A stretch of 64,000 nt of DNA from the NCBI RefSeq assembly GCF_004054105.1, contig NZ_SBLC01000008.1:1-64000 (forward strand), read 5' to 3'. The position numbers were made by a program, and so were the translations under genes. Origin of the DNA: Falsigemmobacter intermedius. GTDB taxonomy: Bacteria; Pseudomonadota; Alphaproteobacteria; Rhodobacterales; Rhodobacteraceae. Under the pieces are notes generated by a model. It saw nothing but the letters and a program-made list of their open reading frames with translations. It was not told the origin of the DNA and searched no databases. Shown here piece by piece: positions 33,888 to 42,284 of the stretch (the first letter of the stretch is position 1; the number at the start of each line of letters is the position of its first letter).

Positions 33888-34994
33888 ATGAAGTCCGAAA
33901 ATTCCCGCTGGCCCTGCCCGGCCTGCGGCGCGGCCATGAACTACAACCCCGCAGCCAGGCAGCTGGTCTGCGGGCATTGTGGCCATACCGAAGTGCTTGA
34001 GGCCCCGCCCGAGGCGGACCGCAGGCAGGCCCTGCAGGAGCATCCTCTGCTGCCCGCCCTGAACGGGCGGCTGCCGCAGGCGGCGATGGAAGAGGTGCAG
34101 ATCTCAAAATGTCCGGGCTGCGGCGCGGATCTGGAGCTTGAGGGGCTGGTTTCGGCCACCACCTGCCCCTTCTGCGCCACCCCCGTCATGCCGGGCGGCC
34201 CGCCGCAGCGGCTGATCCGGCCCCAGGCGGTGATTCCCTTCCGCATCCCCGAACGCGAAGCCCGCGAGCGGATGGCGAAGTGGCTCGGCAGCCTGTGGTT
34301 TGCGCCCAATGGCCTGACGCAATTTGCCCGTAAGGGCCGTCTGCTGACAGGCATTTACGTGCCCTTCTGGACCTTCGATTCCGACACCCGCTCCAGCTAT
34401 TCCGGGATGCGGGGCGATGCCTATTACGTCACAGAAACCGTCACCGTCATGGTCGACGGCAAGCCCCAGCGCCAGCAGCGTCAGGTGCGTAAGATCCGCT
34501 GGAGCCGGGCCTCGGGGCGCGTCGCGCGGTTCTTTGACGATGTGCTGGTCATCGGCTCTCAATCGCTGCCGCGCGAGCATACTGAGGCCCTGGCCCCCTG
34601 GGATCTGGGCGGGCTGGAGCCGTTTCGCAAAGACTACCTCTCGGGCTTTCAGGCTGAGGCTTATGGCGTTGCCCTTGACCAGGGTCACCAGCGGGCGCGT
34701 GAGATCATGTCGGGCCAGATCGCCATGGATGTGCGCCGCGACATCGGCGGCGATGAGCAGCGCATTGAGCGGATCGACACCGACTGGGCGGATGAGACCT
34801 TCAAGCACATCCTGCTGCCGGTCTGGACCGCCGCCTATAAATACAACGGCAAAAGCTACCGCTATGTCGTCAACGGGCAGACCGGCAAGGTGAAGGGCGA
34901 GCGGCCCTATTCGGTCTGGAAGATCCTCTTTGCGGTGCTTTGTGCGCTGATCCTTTTCGGCCTGATCGCCGTCGTCAGCGAAGGACGCTACTGA
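33888..34994 (+). CDS. Double zinc-ribbon membrane protein (YdjG-like)
   Basis: A 368-residue protein with two zinc ribbons: C10-x2-C13...C28-x2-C31 and C75-x2-C78...C93-x2-C96. The middle is a beta-rich cytoplasmic domain and the end (about residues 343-363) is one transmembrane helix. This family is often mislabelled 'primosomal protein N' helicase-like'; no helicase motif is present. Zinc ribbon plus membrane anchor next to a YdjI-type SPFH gene resembles Bacillus YdjG. It is 25 bases after the SPFH gene and last in the cluster. Confidence 0.75.
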   Translation: MKSENSRWPCPACGAAMNYNPAARQLVCGHCGHTEVLEAPPEADRRQALQEHPLLPALNGRLPQAAMEEVQISKCPGCGADLELEGLVSATTCPFCATPVMPGGPPQRLIRPQAVIPFRIPEREARERMAKWLGSLWFAPNGLTQFARKGRLLTGIYVPFWTFDSDTRSSYSGMRGDAYYVTETVTVMVDGKPQRQQRQVRKIRWSRASGRVARFFDDVLVIGSQSLPREHTEALAPWDLGGLEPFRKDYLSGFQAEAYGVALDQGHQRAREIMSGQIAMDVRRDIGGDEQRIERIDTDWADETFKHILLPVWTAAYKYNGKSYRYVVNGQTGKVKGERPYSVWKILFAVLCALILFGLIAVVSEGRY

Positions 34995-35036
34995 GCCAGA
35001 GCCTCGCGCAGATCGTCACATCTGCGCGAGTGCTGC

Positions 35037-35065
35037 TTGAGGAACATTCCGCGAACCCATATTTA
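35037..35065 (+). promoter_or_regulatory. LexA-type box inside the radical SAM gene promoter
   Basis: GAAC-N7-GAAC (35042-35045 and 35053-35056) is the reverse complement of the GTTC-N7-GTTC direct repeat bound by alphaproteobacterial LexA. It lies between a TTGAGG (35037-35042) and a TATTTA (35060-35065) separated by exactly 17 bases, so bound LexA would block RNA polymerase. The -10 places the start site at about 35072, the first base of the ATG, implying a leaderless message. Promoter elements are inferred from spacing and similarity. Confidence 0.75.
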
Positions 35066-35071
35066 ACCGCC

Positions 35072-36304
35072 ATGGCACAGCTTACCCTCAAAGAGAAGCT
35101 CGCGATTCTCTCGGACGCGGCGAAATATGATGCTTCCTGCGCATCGAGCGGCGGGGAAAAACGCGATGCGCGCAAAGGGGGCATCGGCTCATCGGGCGGG
35201 ACCGGGATCTGCCACGCCTATACGCCGGACGGGCGCTGCATCTCGCTGCTGAAGATCCTGATGACGAACTTCTGCATCTTTGACTGTGCCTATTGCATCA
35301 ACCGGGTCTCCTCAAACGTTGAGCGCGCGCGGTTTTCCGTGGAAGAGGTGGTCAGCCTGACGCTGGAGTTTTACCGGCGCAATTACATTGAGGGGCTGTT
35401 TCTGTCGTCGGGGATCATCAAAAGCCCCGATCAGACCATGGCCGATATGGTCCGCATCGCTCGCACCCTGCGCGAAGAGCATCAGTTTCGCGGCTATATC
35501 CACCTCAAAACCATTCCCGATGCCTCTCCCGAATTGATTAAGGAGGCTGGTCTCTGGGCCGATCGTCTGTCGATCAATGTGGAACTGCCGCAGGACACTA
35601 CCCTGCGCAATCTCGCCCCCGAAAAGCGGCCCGAGACCATTCGCGGCGCCATGGCGCAGGTGCGCCTGGAGCAGGAGGCGGCAAAAGAGAAAACCCACAC
35701 CGGTCGGCGCGCGGCAAAATTCGCCCCGGCAGGTCAGAGCACGCAGATGATCATCGGCGCGGATGGTGCGGATGATGTGACGATCCTCAATACCTCCACC
35801 CGGCTTTACACCGGCTATAAGCTGCGCCGGGTCTATTACTCGGCTTTCAGCCCGATCCCCGATGCCTCTGCCGCACTGCCCCTGGTGCAGCCGCCCCTGC
35901 TGCGCGAGCATCGGCTTTATCAGGCTGACTGGCTTTTGCGGTTCTATGGCTTTTCGGCAGAGGAAATCGCCACCGGCACGCAGAAGGGCCATCTCGATCT
36001 TGAGATCGACCCCAAGCTTGCCTGGGCGCTCCAGCATCGCGGGCTGTTTCCGCTTGATATCAACCGCGCCTCGCGGGAGCTTTTGTTGCGGGTGCCCGGT
36101 TTTGGGGTGAAGACCGTTGACCGCATCATCGCGGGCCGCCGCAGCCGCACCCTGCGCTATGAGGATCTGTCGCGCATGGGGGCTTTGATGAAAAAGGCGC
36201 AGCCCTTCATCACCCTGCCCGGCTGGTCGCCGCGCGGATTGACCGATGAGGCGAACCTGCGCGCGCGCTTTGCGCCGCCACCAGAGCAGTTGTCCCTGCT
36301 GTGA
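35072..36304 (+). CDS. Putative DNA modification/repair radical SAM protein
   Basis: A 410-residue radical SAM enzyme of the family that is always paired with a uracil-DNA-glycosylase-linked protein (rSAM_link_UDG). The 4Fe-4S cluster cysteines are C68-x3-C72-x2-C75 in C-I-F-D-C-A-Y-C. Before that comes G-I-G-S-S-G-G-T-G-I-C-H. The C-terminus carries a helix-hairpin-helix (I-N-R-A-S-R-E-L-L-L-R-V-P-G-F-G-V-K-T-V-D-R-I) for DNA binding. Its reaction is unknown. No Shine-Dalgarno is visible before the ATG, in line with a leaderless transcript. Its stop overlaps the next start (GTGA). The frame from 34940 is inside the preceding gene. Confidence 0.9.
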   Translation: MAQLTLKEKLAILSDAAKYDASCASSGGEKRDARKGGIGSSGGTGICHAYTPDGRCISLLKILMTNFCIFDCAYCINRVSSNVERARFSVEEVVSLTLEFYRRNYIEGLFLSSGIIKSPDQTMADMVRIARTLREEHQFRGYIHLKTIPDASPELIKEAGLWADRLSINVELPQDTTLRNLAPEKRPETIRGAMAQVRLEQEAAKEKTHTGRRAAKFAPAGQSTQMIIGADGADDVTILNTSTRLYTGYKLRRVYYSAFSPIPDASAALPLVQPPLLREHRLYQADWLLRFYGFSAEEIATGTQKGHLDLEIDPKLAWALQHRGLFPLDINRASRELLLRVPGFGVKTVDRIIAGRRSRTLRYEDLSRMGALMKKAQPFITLPGWSPRGLTDEANLRARFAPPPEQLSLL

Positions 36305-37743
36305 GTTTCGCCGCCCGCCTGCCGCTGAACGACACCGACGGGCTTTGGCGCGATGCGGCGCGGCGCGCGCTCAGCCATGGGCTGCCGCCCGACCGGATCG
36401 ACTGGACCGGAGAGGGCGGGCTGTTCTCCTCAGGCCCGCTGCCTGACGAGCCGGGGCCGAAGGAGATTAAGGTTACTAAAGCGTTTCTTGATCTGGCGAC
36501 CCGCGTGCTGCCGCACCGCGACCCGAAGAAATACGACCTGCTTTATCAGGCGCTCTGGCGCATTGACCGCCGCGACGGCGACCCGACCCTGCAGGCCGAT
36601 CCTTTGGGGCGGCAGTTGCAGATGATGGCCAAAAACGTCGGTCGTGACATCCATAAGATGCATGCCTTCGTGCGGTTTCGTGAACTGCCGCCCGTCAGCA
36701 ACCGGCGCAATTTCGCCGCCTGGTTTGAGCCGGAGCATTTCATCACCCGCCCTGCCAGCAGCTTTTTCGCGAGACGCTTTGCTGACATGGACTGGATGAT
36801 CGCCACCCCTGAGGAGACGGCGACCTTTCGCAGCGGCAAAGTGACCTTTGGCCCCGGCGGCGCACGCCCCGATCTGCCCGAAGATGCCTCAGAAGAGCTC
36901 TGGGCCACTTATTTTGCCAATATTTTCAATCCGGCGCGCATCAAGCTCAATGCCATGCGATCGGAAATGCCGAAGAAATACTGGAAGAATATGCCCGAAA
37001 CGGCGCTGATCCCCGATATGCTCGCCGATGCGGAGGCGCGGGTTGCACGGATGCATGAGGCTGGCGCGAGCCGCCCGCGTGCCGGGGCCGCCACCATTTC
37101 CACCCGCTACCGTGCCGCCATGCCGGTCGCGCCTGACCTGCCCGAGACGCTGGACGAGGCGCATCAGGCCGCTTTGCATTGCCGCCGCTGCGGGCTTTGC
37201 GAAGCAGCGACCCGCACCGTCTTCGGAGAGGGCAACCCCCGGGCGCGGCTCATGGTGGTGGGTGAGCAGCCGGGCGATCAGGAGGATCTGCAGGGCCGGG
37301 TCTTCGTCGGCCCCGCAGGCCAGCTTCTGCGATCTGTCATGGCAGAGGCTGGGGTGGAGCCGGAAAACCTCTGGCTTACCAATGCGGTAAAGCATTTTAA
37401 GTTTGCCCCACGCGGCAAACAGCGCCTGCACCAGAACCCCAACCGGGGCGAGATTGAGGCCTGCCGCTGGTGGCTGGGGCTGGAACTCGCCTTTGTGAAA
37501 CCCCGGCTGACGCTCGCGATGGGCCGCTCGGCTGCCTTTGCGCTGACGGGCGATGATGCGCCGCTGACGGCGCGGCGCGGGCGGATTGAGAGCGGCCTTC
37601 ATGAGGGTGAGGTGCTGATCACCTGGCACCCTTCGGCCATTCTGCGCCAGCCTGACCCGCTGCGGGCGGCGCAGATGCGGGCAGAACTGACCGAAGATCT
37701 GGCCCGCGCCCTTCAGCTTTCGGATCAGCCCGCCGTCAGCTGA
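36301..37743 (+). CDS. DUF4130 - UdgX-type uracil-DNA glycosylase fusion
   Basis: A 480-residue fusion. Residues about 1-255 are the DUF4130/SAM_7_link domain. Residues about 280-475 are a family-4-like, iron-sulfur uracil-DNA glycosylase: C-R-R-C-G-L-C at 294-300, V-G-E-Q-P-G-D-Q-E-D at 320-329, G-P-A-G-Q-L-L, and H-P-S-A-I-L-R at 443-449. The loop R-G-K-Q-R-L-H (371-377) matches the UdgX-specific loop (K-R-R-I-H in Mycobacterium smegmatis) whose histidine forms a covalent bond with the abasic site; that histidine is present here (H377). GTG start overlaps the radical SAM stop. The 3' end overlaps the convergent MBL gene by 19 bases. Confidence 0.9.
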   Translation: MSFAARLPLNDTDGLWRDAARRALSHGLPPDRIDWTGEGGLFSSGPLPDEPGPKEIKVTKAFLDLATRVLPHRDPKKYDLLYQALWRIDRRDGDPTLQADPLGRQLQMMAKNVGRDIHKMHAFVRFRELPPVSNRRNFAAWFEPEHFITRPASSFFARRFADMDWMIATPEETATFRSGKVTFGPGGARPDLPEDASEELWATYFANIFNPARIKLNAMRSEMPKKYWKNMPETALIPDMLADAEARVARMHEAGASRPRAGAATISTRYRAAMPVAPDLPETLDEAHQAALHCRRCGLCEAATRTVFGEGNPRARLMVVGEQPGDQEDLQGRVFVGPAGQLLRSVMAEAGVEPENLWLTNAVKHFKFAPRGKQRLHQNPNRGEIEACRWWLGLELAFVKPRLTLAMGRSAAFALTGDDAPLTARRGRIESGLHEGEVLITWHPSAILRQPDPLRAAQMRAELTEDLARALQLSDQPAVS

Positions 37744-38648
37744 TAGCTGTGCGGGATATAGCGAAAGCCCTGCCCCTCACGCGCCACATAGCCCAGCCCC
37801 GGGAAGGGCATGTGATAGCCGATAAAGGGGATGCGGTCGTCTGCGATCATGCCAAGCACCCGCCGGCGGCTGGCAGCGGCCTGCGCTTTGTCGAGATCAT
37901 AGCGCACCTCCCAGTCCGGATTGGGCAGCGAGAAGGCGAAGTGATTGGTCAGATCAGCGGTCAGCATCAGCCGCTGCCCCTCGCTCTCCAGGTGATAGAT
38001 CATATGCCCCGGCGTATGGCCGGTCGCGAGCATGGCCGTGATGCCCGGCAGAACCTCAGCCCCCTCACCGATGCGGGTGAACTTCGCCTCAAGAGGGCGG
38101 ATGTGCTTCTCAAAGCCCTCATTTTCCGCCGCCGCCCAATGGGCAAATTCCGCATCGCCCGTCACATAACGCGCATTCGGGAAGGTCGGCCCGCCCTCGC
38201 CCGTGAGCCCGCCGATGTGATCACCGTGCATATGGGTGATGACCACAATGTCGATCTGATCGGGCGTAATCCCGGCGGCTGCCAGGGCCGCGGTAATGCC
38301 CTGCGGCGCCACGCCGGTGTCAAAGAGCACAAGTTCACGCCCGGTATTCACCAGCACCGGGATCATGAAGCTGCGCAGCATCTCAACAGGGATGAAGGCA
38401 TCCGCCGCCGCCTTTGCCCGTTCAGACTCTGAGGCGTTCATGGCGAAGGTTTCAAAGGGTTTTTCCATCACGCCGGAACCTGCAAGCAGGCTCGTCACCT
38501 CAAAGCCGCCAAGACGGAAGCGCTGAAAGGCAGGCAGATGGCTGCCCTGAAGGGCAATCGCCGCGTGAGAGCGCGCAGGAAGCAGGCTGGCAGCCACTCC
38601 CAGGGCGGCGGTCGAAAGCGCGGCGCGGCGCGACAGGGACAGGGTCAT
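37725..38648 (-). CDS. Tat-exported MBL-fold metallohydrolase
   Basis: A 307-residue protein with a probable twin-arginine signal (S-R-R-A-A-L followed by a hydrophobic stretch and S-H-A-A cleavage area at about residue 30). The hydrolase has T-H-M-H-G-D-H-I-G-G and later G-H-T-P-G-H-M and A-D-L-T-N-H metal ligands. This places it with quorum-quenching-like and other class-B-fold periplasmic hydrolases; the substrate is unknown. It is alone on the minus strand and overlaps the UdgX gene end. Confidence 0.82.
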   Translation of the reverse strand: MTLSLSRRAALSTAALGVAASLLPARSHAAIALQGSHLPAFQRFRLGGFEVTSLLAGSGVMEKPFETFAMNASESERAKAAADAFIPVEMLRSFMIPVLVNTGRELVLFDTGVAPQGITAALAAAGITPDQIDIVVITHMHGDHIGGLTGEGGPTFPNARYVTGDAEFAHWAAAENEGFEKHIRPLEAKFTRIGEGAEVLPGITAMLATGHTPGHMIYHLESEGQRLMLTADLTNHFAFSLPNPDWEVRYDLDKAQAAASRRRVLGMIADDRIPFIGYHMPFPGLGYVAREGQGFRYIPHSYQLTAG

Positions 38649-38760
38649 GGGCAGGCTCCGGTCTGTTGTCTCTTCGCCTCAGATTGGCAGAGCGGGCCCG
38701 GACTGCCTAATAAAAATTCCTGTGCAGAGATCAAAGCCCTGCGAGCGCCCCGCCCGGCAG

Positions 38761-38790
38761 AAAAAAGGGCGGCCCGTTGCGGGGCCGCCC
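38761..38790 (-). terminator. Metallopeptidase gene terminator
   Basis: On the minus strand a stem GGGCGGCCCC/GGGCCGCCC (about ten pairs) is followed by six T residues, 22 bases after the metallopeptidase stop. Confidence 0.85.
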
Positions 38791-38811
38791 GGATGATCCC
38801 GGATCAGGAGA

Positions 38812-39237
38812 TCATTCCCACCAGCGGTCAATCGCCGCAATGTCCTCATCCGACCAGCCGAAGTGATGCGCCAGTTCGTGCACCAGCACATGGGCCAGCA
38901 GATCTGAAAGGCCCACATCGCCGCGCTCAATCCATTCCTCAAGGATCGGGCGACGGAAGAGCCAGATCGCATCGGGCTGCTGCGGCTGATCAAGGCTGGC
39001 CTTCTCGGTCAGCGGAACGCCATCGTAAAGACCCGTGATTTCAAAGGGATCTTCAACCTCCAGCTCTTCGAGCATCTCCTGCGGCGGGAAATCGACCACC
39101 CGCAGCGCGATGGCCTGAGCGGCCTCGCGGCAGAAGTCGGGAAGCTGTGCCAGGGCCTCACGGGCCAGGGCCTCAAGATCGGCAAGATCGGGGGCTGCGA
39201 AGTTCAGTGCCGTGAAGGCGGTATCAGTCTGGCTCAT
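38812..39237 (-). CDS. Metallopeptidase family protein (minimal zincin)
   Basis: A 141-residue small zincin with H-E-L-A-H-H-F-G-W-S-D-E-D-I near the C-terminus, giving two zinc histidines and the catalytic Glu. The core F-E-I-T-G-L-Y-D-G-V-P and the I-W-L-F-R-R-P-I-L segment are those of the DUF1025/'metallopeptidase family protein' group. There is no signal peptide, so it is cytoplasmic. Substrate unknown. The Met at 39237 has AAAGGAG upstream; the longer frame to 39510 overlaps gltX. Divergent from gltX. Confidence 0.85.
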   Translation of the reverse strand: MSQTDTAFTALNFAAPDLADLEALAREALAQLPDFCREAAQAIALRVVDFPPQEMLEELEVEDPFEITGLYDGVPLTEKASLDQPQQPDAIWLFRRPILEEWIERGDVGLSDLLAHVLVHELAHHFGWSDEDIAAIDRWWE

Positions 39238-39313
39238 GAGAGGGCTCCTTTGCCCCTGATATGGACTTTTCTTCGGCCTTGTGAAAGACAGGCGCCTGCA
39301 CCCGGAGGCAAAC

Positions 39314-40636
39314 ATGACCGTTACCCGCTTCGCCCCATCCCCCACGGGATTTCTCCATATCGGCAACCTGCGCGCTGCCCTGATGAACTTTGCCATCGCC
39401 CGACAACAGGGCGGCACCTTCATCCTGCGGCTCGATGACACCGACCAGGAACGCTCGAAGCAGGAGTATATCGACGGCGTCTTCCAGGACCTCGAATGGC
39501 TCGGCTTCACCTGGGATCGGGTGGAATATCAGTCCAAACGCCTTGACCGCTACCATGAGGCGGCGGATCAGCTGCGCAAAGACGGCCGCCTTTATGAGGT
39601 CTTTGAGACCCCGGTTGAGCTGGATCTGAAGCGCAAAAAGCTGCTGAACATGGGCAAGCCGCCGGTTTATGACCGCGCGGGTCTGAAGCTCTCGGCAGAA
39701 GACAAAGCGAAATATCTCGCCGAGGGCCGCACCGGCTACTGGCGCTATCTGCTCGACCAGGAGCGCATCGAGTGGACCGATGGCATCCTTGGCGAGATCT
39801 CGATCGACGCCGCTTCGGTCTCGGACCCGGTGATGTTCAAGGCCGACGGCCAGGTGCTTTACACCTTCGCCTCCTCGGTCGATGACGTCGATATGGGCGT
39901 GACGGATATTGTGCGCGGCGCAGACCACGTCACCAATACCGCGACGCAGATCCAGATCATGAAATCGCTTGGTGGCGTGCCGCCGCGCTTTGCCCACCAT
40001 TCGCTGCTGACCGGCCCGCAGGGCGAGGCGCTGTCGAAACGTCTCGGCACGCTTTCGCTGCGCGATCTGCGCGCGGGGGGCATTGAGCCGCAGGCGATCC
40101 TGTCGCTCATGGCGCGTCTGGGCTCGTCGAAACCGGTTGAGCTCTGCACCACCATCGAAGAGGTGATCGCAGGCTTTGACATCTCGACCTTCGGGGCCGC
40201 GCCCACGAAATTCGATGAAGCCGATCTGCGCCCGCTGACCCGCCATATCGTGCAGAAACTGCCGCTTGAGGCCGTGGCCCCGAAGCTGACCGAAATCGGC
40301 GTTCCGGCAGAGATCCAGGCCCCCTTCTGGGCCATCGCCAGCCAGAACATCGAGACCCGTGATGATGTCAAAGGCTGGTGGACCCTGACCCGCGACGGCG
40401 CTGAGCCGGTGATCGCAGAAGAAGACCGCGAGTTTATTGCTGAGGCGGTGAAACTGCTGCCCGCACAGCCCTGGAATGAAAACACCTGGGGTGAATGGAC
40501 CAATGCGGTGAAAGCCGCCACCGGCCGCAAGGGCAAGGGGCTCTTCATGCCGCTGCGGCGCGCATTGACCGGCCAGGACCACGGGCCGGATATGGCCTCT
40601 CTGCTGCCGCTGCTGCAGAAGGTTCGCCTGAAGTGA
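39314..40636 (+). CDS. gltX: Glutamate-tRNA ligase
   Basis: A 440-residue class I synthetase that charges tRNA with glutamate. The HIGH motif is in P-S-P-T-G-F-L-H-I-G-N-L-R-A-A and the KMSKS region reads E-A-L-S-K-R-L-G-T. The size fits the shorter GltX type. Many alphaproteobacteria have two gltX genes and lack GlnRS, using GatCAB to make Gln-tRNA; gatCA lies earlier in this window. The Met at 39314 starts M-T-V-T-R-F-A-P-S; the frame from 39281 adds an unsupported 11 residues. Confidence 0.94.
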   Translation: MTVTRFAPSPTGFLHIGNLRAALMNFAIARQQGGTFILRLDDTDQERSKQEYIDGVFQDLEWLGFTWDRVEYQSKRLDRYHEAADQLRKDGRLYEVFETPVELDLKRKKLLNMGKPPVYDRAGLKLSAEDKAKYLAEGRTGYWRYLLDQERIEWTDGILGEISIDAASVSDPVMFKADGQVLYTFASSVDDVDMGVTDIVRGADHVTNTATQIQIMKSLGGVPPRFAHHSLLTGPQGEALSKRLGTLSLRDLRAGGIEPQAILSLMARLGSSKPVELCTTIEEVIAGFDISTFGAAPTKFDEADLRPLTRHIVQKLPLEAVAPKLTEIGVPAEIQAPFWAIASQNIETRDDVKGWWTLTRDGAEPVIAEEDREFIAEAVKLLPAQPWNENTWGEWTNAVKAATGRKGKGLFMPLRRALTGQDHGPDMASLLPLLQKVRLK

Positions 40637-40641
40637 GATAA

Positions 40642-40667
40642 AAAGGCCGGGGTTCGCCCCGGCCTTT
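40642..40667 (+). terminator. gltX terminator
   Basis: An 11-bp stem AAAGGCCGGGG with TTCG tetraloop and its complement, three bases after the stop region. Confidence 0.88.
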
Positions 40668-40713
40668 CGCTTTGCAGGGCCGGGATATTCCGGGCTGCGG
40701 AATTGGAGTGGCC

Positions 40714-42054
40714 ATGGCCGGGCAACAGGCGAAATTTCTTGAGGGCAATCTGTTTCGCCATGTGACGGTGATGTCGCTGACCGGCTCCGTCGGGCTGATG
40801 GCGATCTTTCTGGTCGATCTGGCGAATATGCTCTTCATCTCGATGCTGGGCCGACCCGAACTGGCCGCCGCCATCGGCTATGGCGGCACCATTATGTTTT
40901 TGCTGGTCTCTTTCGGGATCGGCGCTTCCGTGGCGGCGGGGGCCGTTGTGGCCACGGCGGTGGGCGCGCGGGATGAAGCTCTGGTCAAAACCCGCACCAC
41001 GCATTCGGTCCTTCTGTCTTTTGCCTTTGGTCTGGTGATCTCGCTGATCGCCTGGGCACTTTTGCCGCTGATGGTGAACCTGCTGGGTGCCAGGGGAGAG
41101 GTGGCCGACCTGACAGAGCATTTCCTGGCCGTCACCCTGCCCTCGGTGCCCTTTTTGATTGCGGGCATGGTGGGCGGCGCGGTGCTGCGCGCCCATGGGG
41201 ATGCCGCAGCCTCGATGACCTCGACCCTTTGGGGCGCGGGGGTGGCGGGGGTGCTGAACCCGGTGCTGATCCTCTGGCTCGATCTGGATCTGACGGGGGC
41301 GGCGCTGGCGACCTGCGCCTCGCGCTTTGTTATCGCAGGCGTGGCGCTCTGGCAGGTTCATAAGGCGCATAGAGGCTTTGTGGCCACCACGACACGGGCC
41401 ACCCTTGCGGATATGCGGCCTTTGTCGAAAATCGCCGTCCCGGCCATTCTGGCCCAGGTGGCGACGCCTCTGGGCTTTGCCATCGTCACGCGGTTTATGT
41501 CCGCCTATGGCGAGGCGGCGGTGGCGGGCATGGCAATCACGGGGCGGCTGACGCCTGTGGCCTTCGGGGTGATCTTTGCGCTCGCAGGCTCGATCGGGCC
41601 GATCATCGGGCAGAATTACGGCGCGGGACGGCTGGAACGGGTTAAACTGGCCTTCAATGCGGCGCTGCAGTTCTCAGCACTTGTCGTGGCGCTGGTCTCG
41701 GTGGTGATGTGGCTGACACGGGGGCTGATCTCGGATGCCTTCCACGCCGAAGGGCTGACGCGGGAGATCATCTATCTTTTCTGCGGCCCCCTGGCAGGCC
41801 TGTGGTTTTTTGTGGCGATCATCTTTGTGGCCAATGCGGCCTTCAACAATCTGGGGCGGCCGTTCATTTCCACCTGGACCAACTGGCTGCGCGCCACCAT
41901 CGGCACGCTGATCCCGGTCTGGATCGGATCAGAACTGGGCGGCGCTTTGGGCGTGATGTGGGGCCAGGCGCTGACGGGGGTGATTTTCGGGCTGCTGTCC
42001 TGGTGGCTGGCGCTGCGTCTGATCGGAAAAATGCGCATATCACAAAGCGTTTAA
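40714..42054 (+). CDS. MATE family efflux transporter
   Basis: A 446-residue membrane protein with about 12 hydrophobic helices in two homologous halves, matching MatE: A-I-F-L-V-D-L-A-N-M-L-F-I-S in helix 2 and G-P-I-I-G-Q-N-Y-G-A-G-R-L-E-R at the start of the second half. MATE pumps expel cationic drugs or metabolites using H+ or Na+. The Met at 40714 has GGAG upstream. It stands alone between the gltX terminator and the glycine riboswitch. Confidence 0.9.
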   Translation: MAGQQAKFLEGNLFRHVTVMSLTGSVGLMAIFLVDLANMLFISMLGRPELAAAIGYGGTIMFLLVSFGIGASVAAGAVVATAVGARDEALVKTRTTHSVLLSFAFGLVISLIAWALLPLMVNLLGARGEVADLTEHFLAVTLPSVPFLIAGMVGGAVLRAHGDAAASMTSTLWGAGVAGVLNPVLILWLDLDLTGAALATCASRFVIAGVALWQVHKAHRGFVATTTRATLADMRPLSKIAVPAILAQVATPLGFAIVTRFMSAYGEAAVAGMAITGRLTPVAFGVIFALAGSIGPIIGQNYGAGRLERVKLAFNAALQFSALVVALVSVVMWLTRGLISDAFHAEGLTREIIYLFCGPLAGLWFFVAIIFVANAAFNNLGRPFISTWTNWLRATIGTLIPVWIGSELGGALGVMWGQALTGVIFGLLSWWLALRLIGKMRISQSV

Positions 42055-42097
42055 GGCGGGGCTTGCCAGCCCGCCCCGGTTTCAGCTAGAGGGAAAT

Positions 42098-42284
42098 TCA
42101 GGATCGGGAGAATCCGGGCGGAGGGCAACTTCCGGCTCCGGTGCCGAAGGAGCAACCGCCCCGGTAAACTCTCAGGCGCAAGGGACCGTTCCTGAACAAA
42201 ACTCTGGAGAGTGGCACCGCCGTGCCCGCCGAAGGGATAACGATCTCAGGCACCCCGCAGGGGTAAGGACAGAGGGGGCATCGA
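42098..42284 (+). ncRNA. Tandem glycine riboswitch
   Basis: Two glycine aptamers in a row. Aptamer 1 contains GCCGAAGGAGCAACC (42143-42157), AAACTCTCAGGCGCAAGG and ends near CTCTGGAGAG (42202-42211). Aptamer 2 contains GCCGAAGGGATAACG (42228-42242), ATCTCAGGCACC and GGACAGAGGGGG (42267-42278). It directly precedes gcvT, so glycine should turn on the glycine cleavage genes. Confidence 0.95.

Noticed and set aside
33888-34994. Primosomal protein N'/helicase label
   Set aside because: Only zinc ribbons and a membrane helix are seen; no Walker or helicase motifs.
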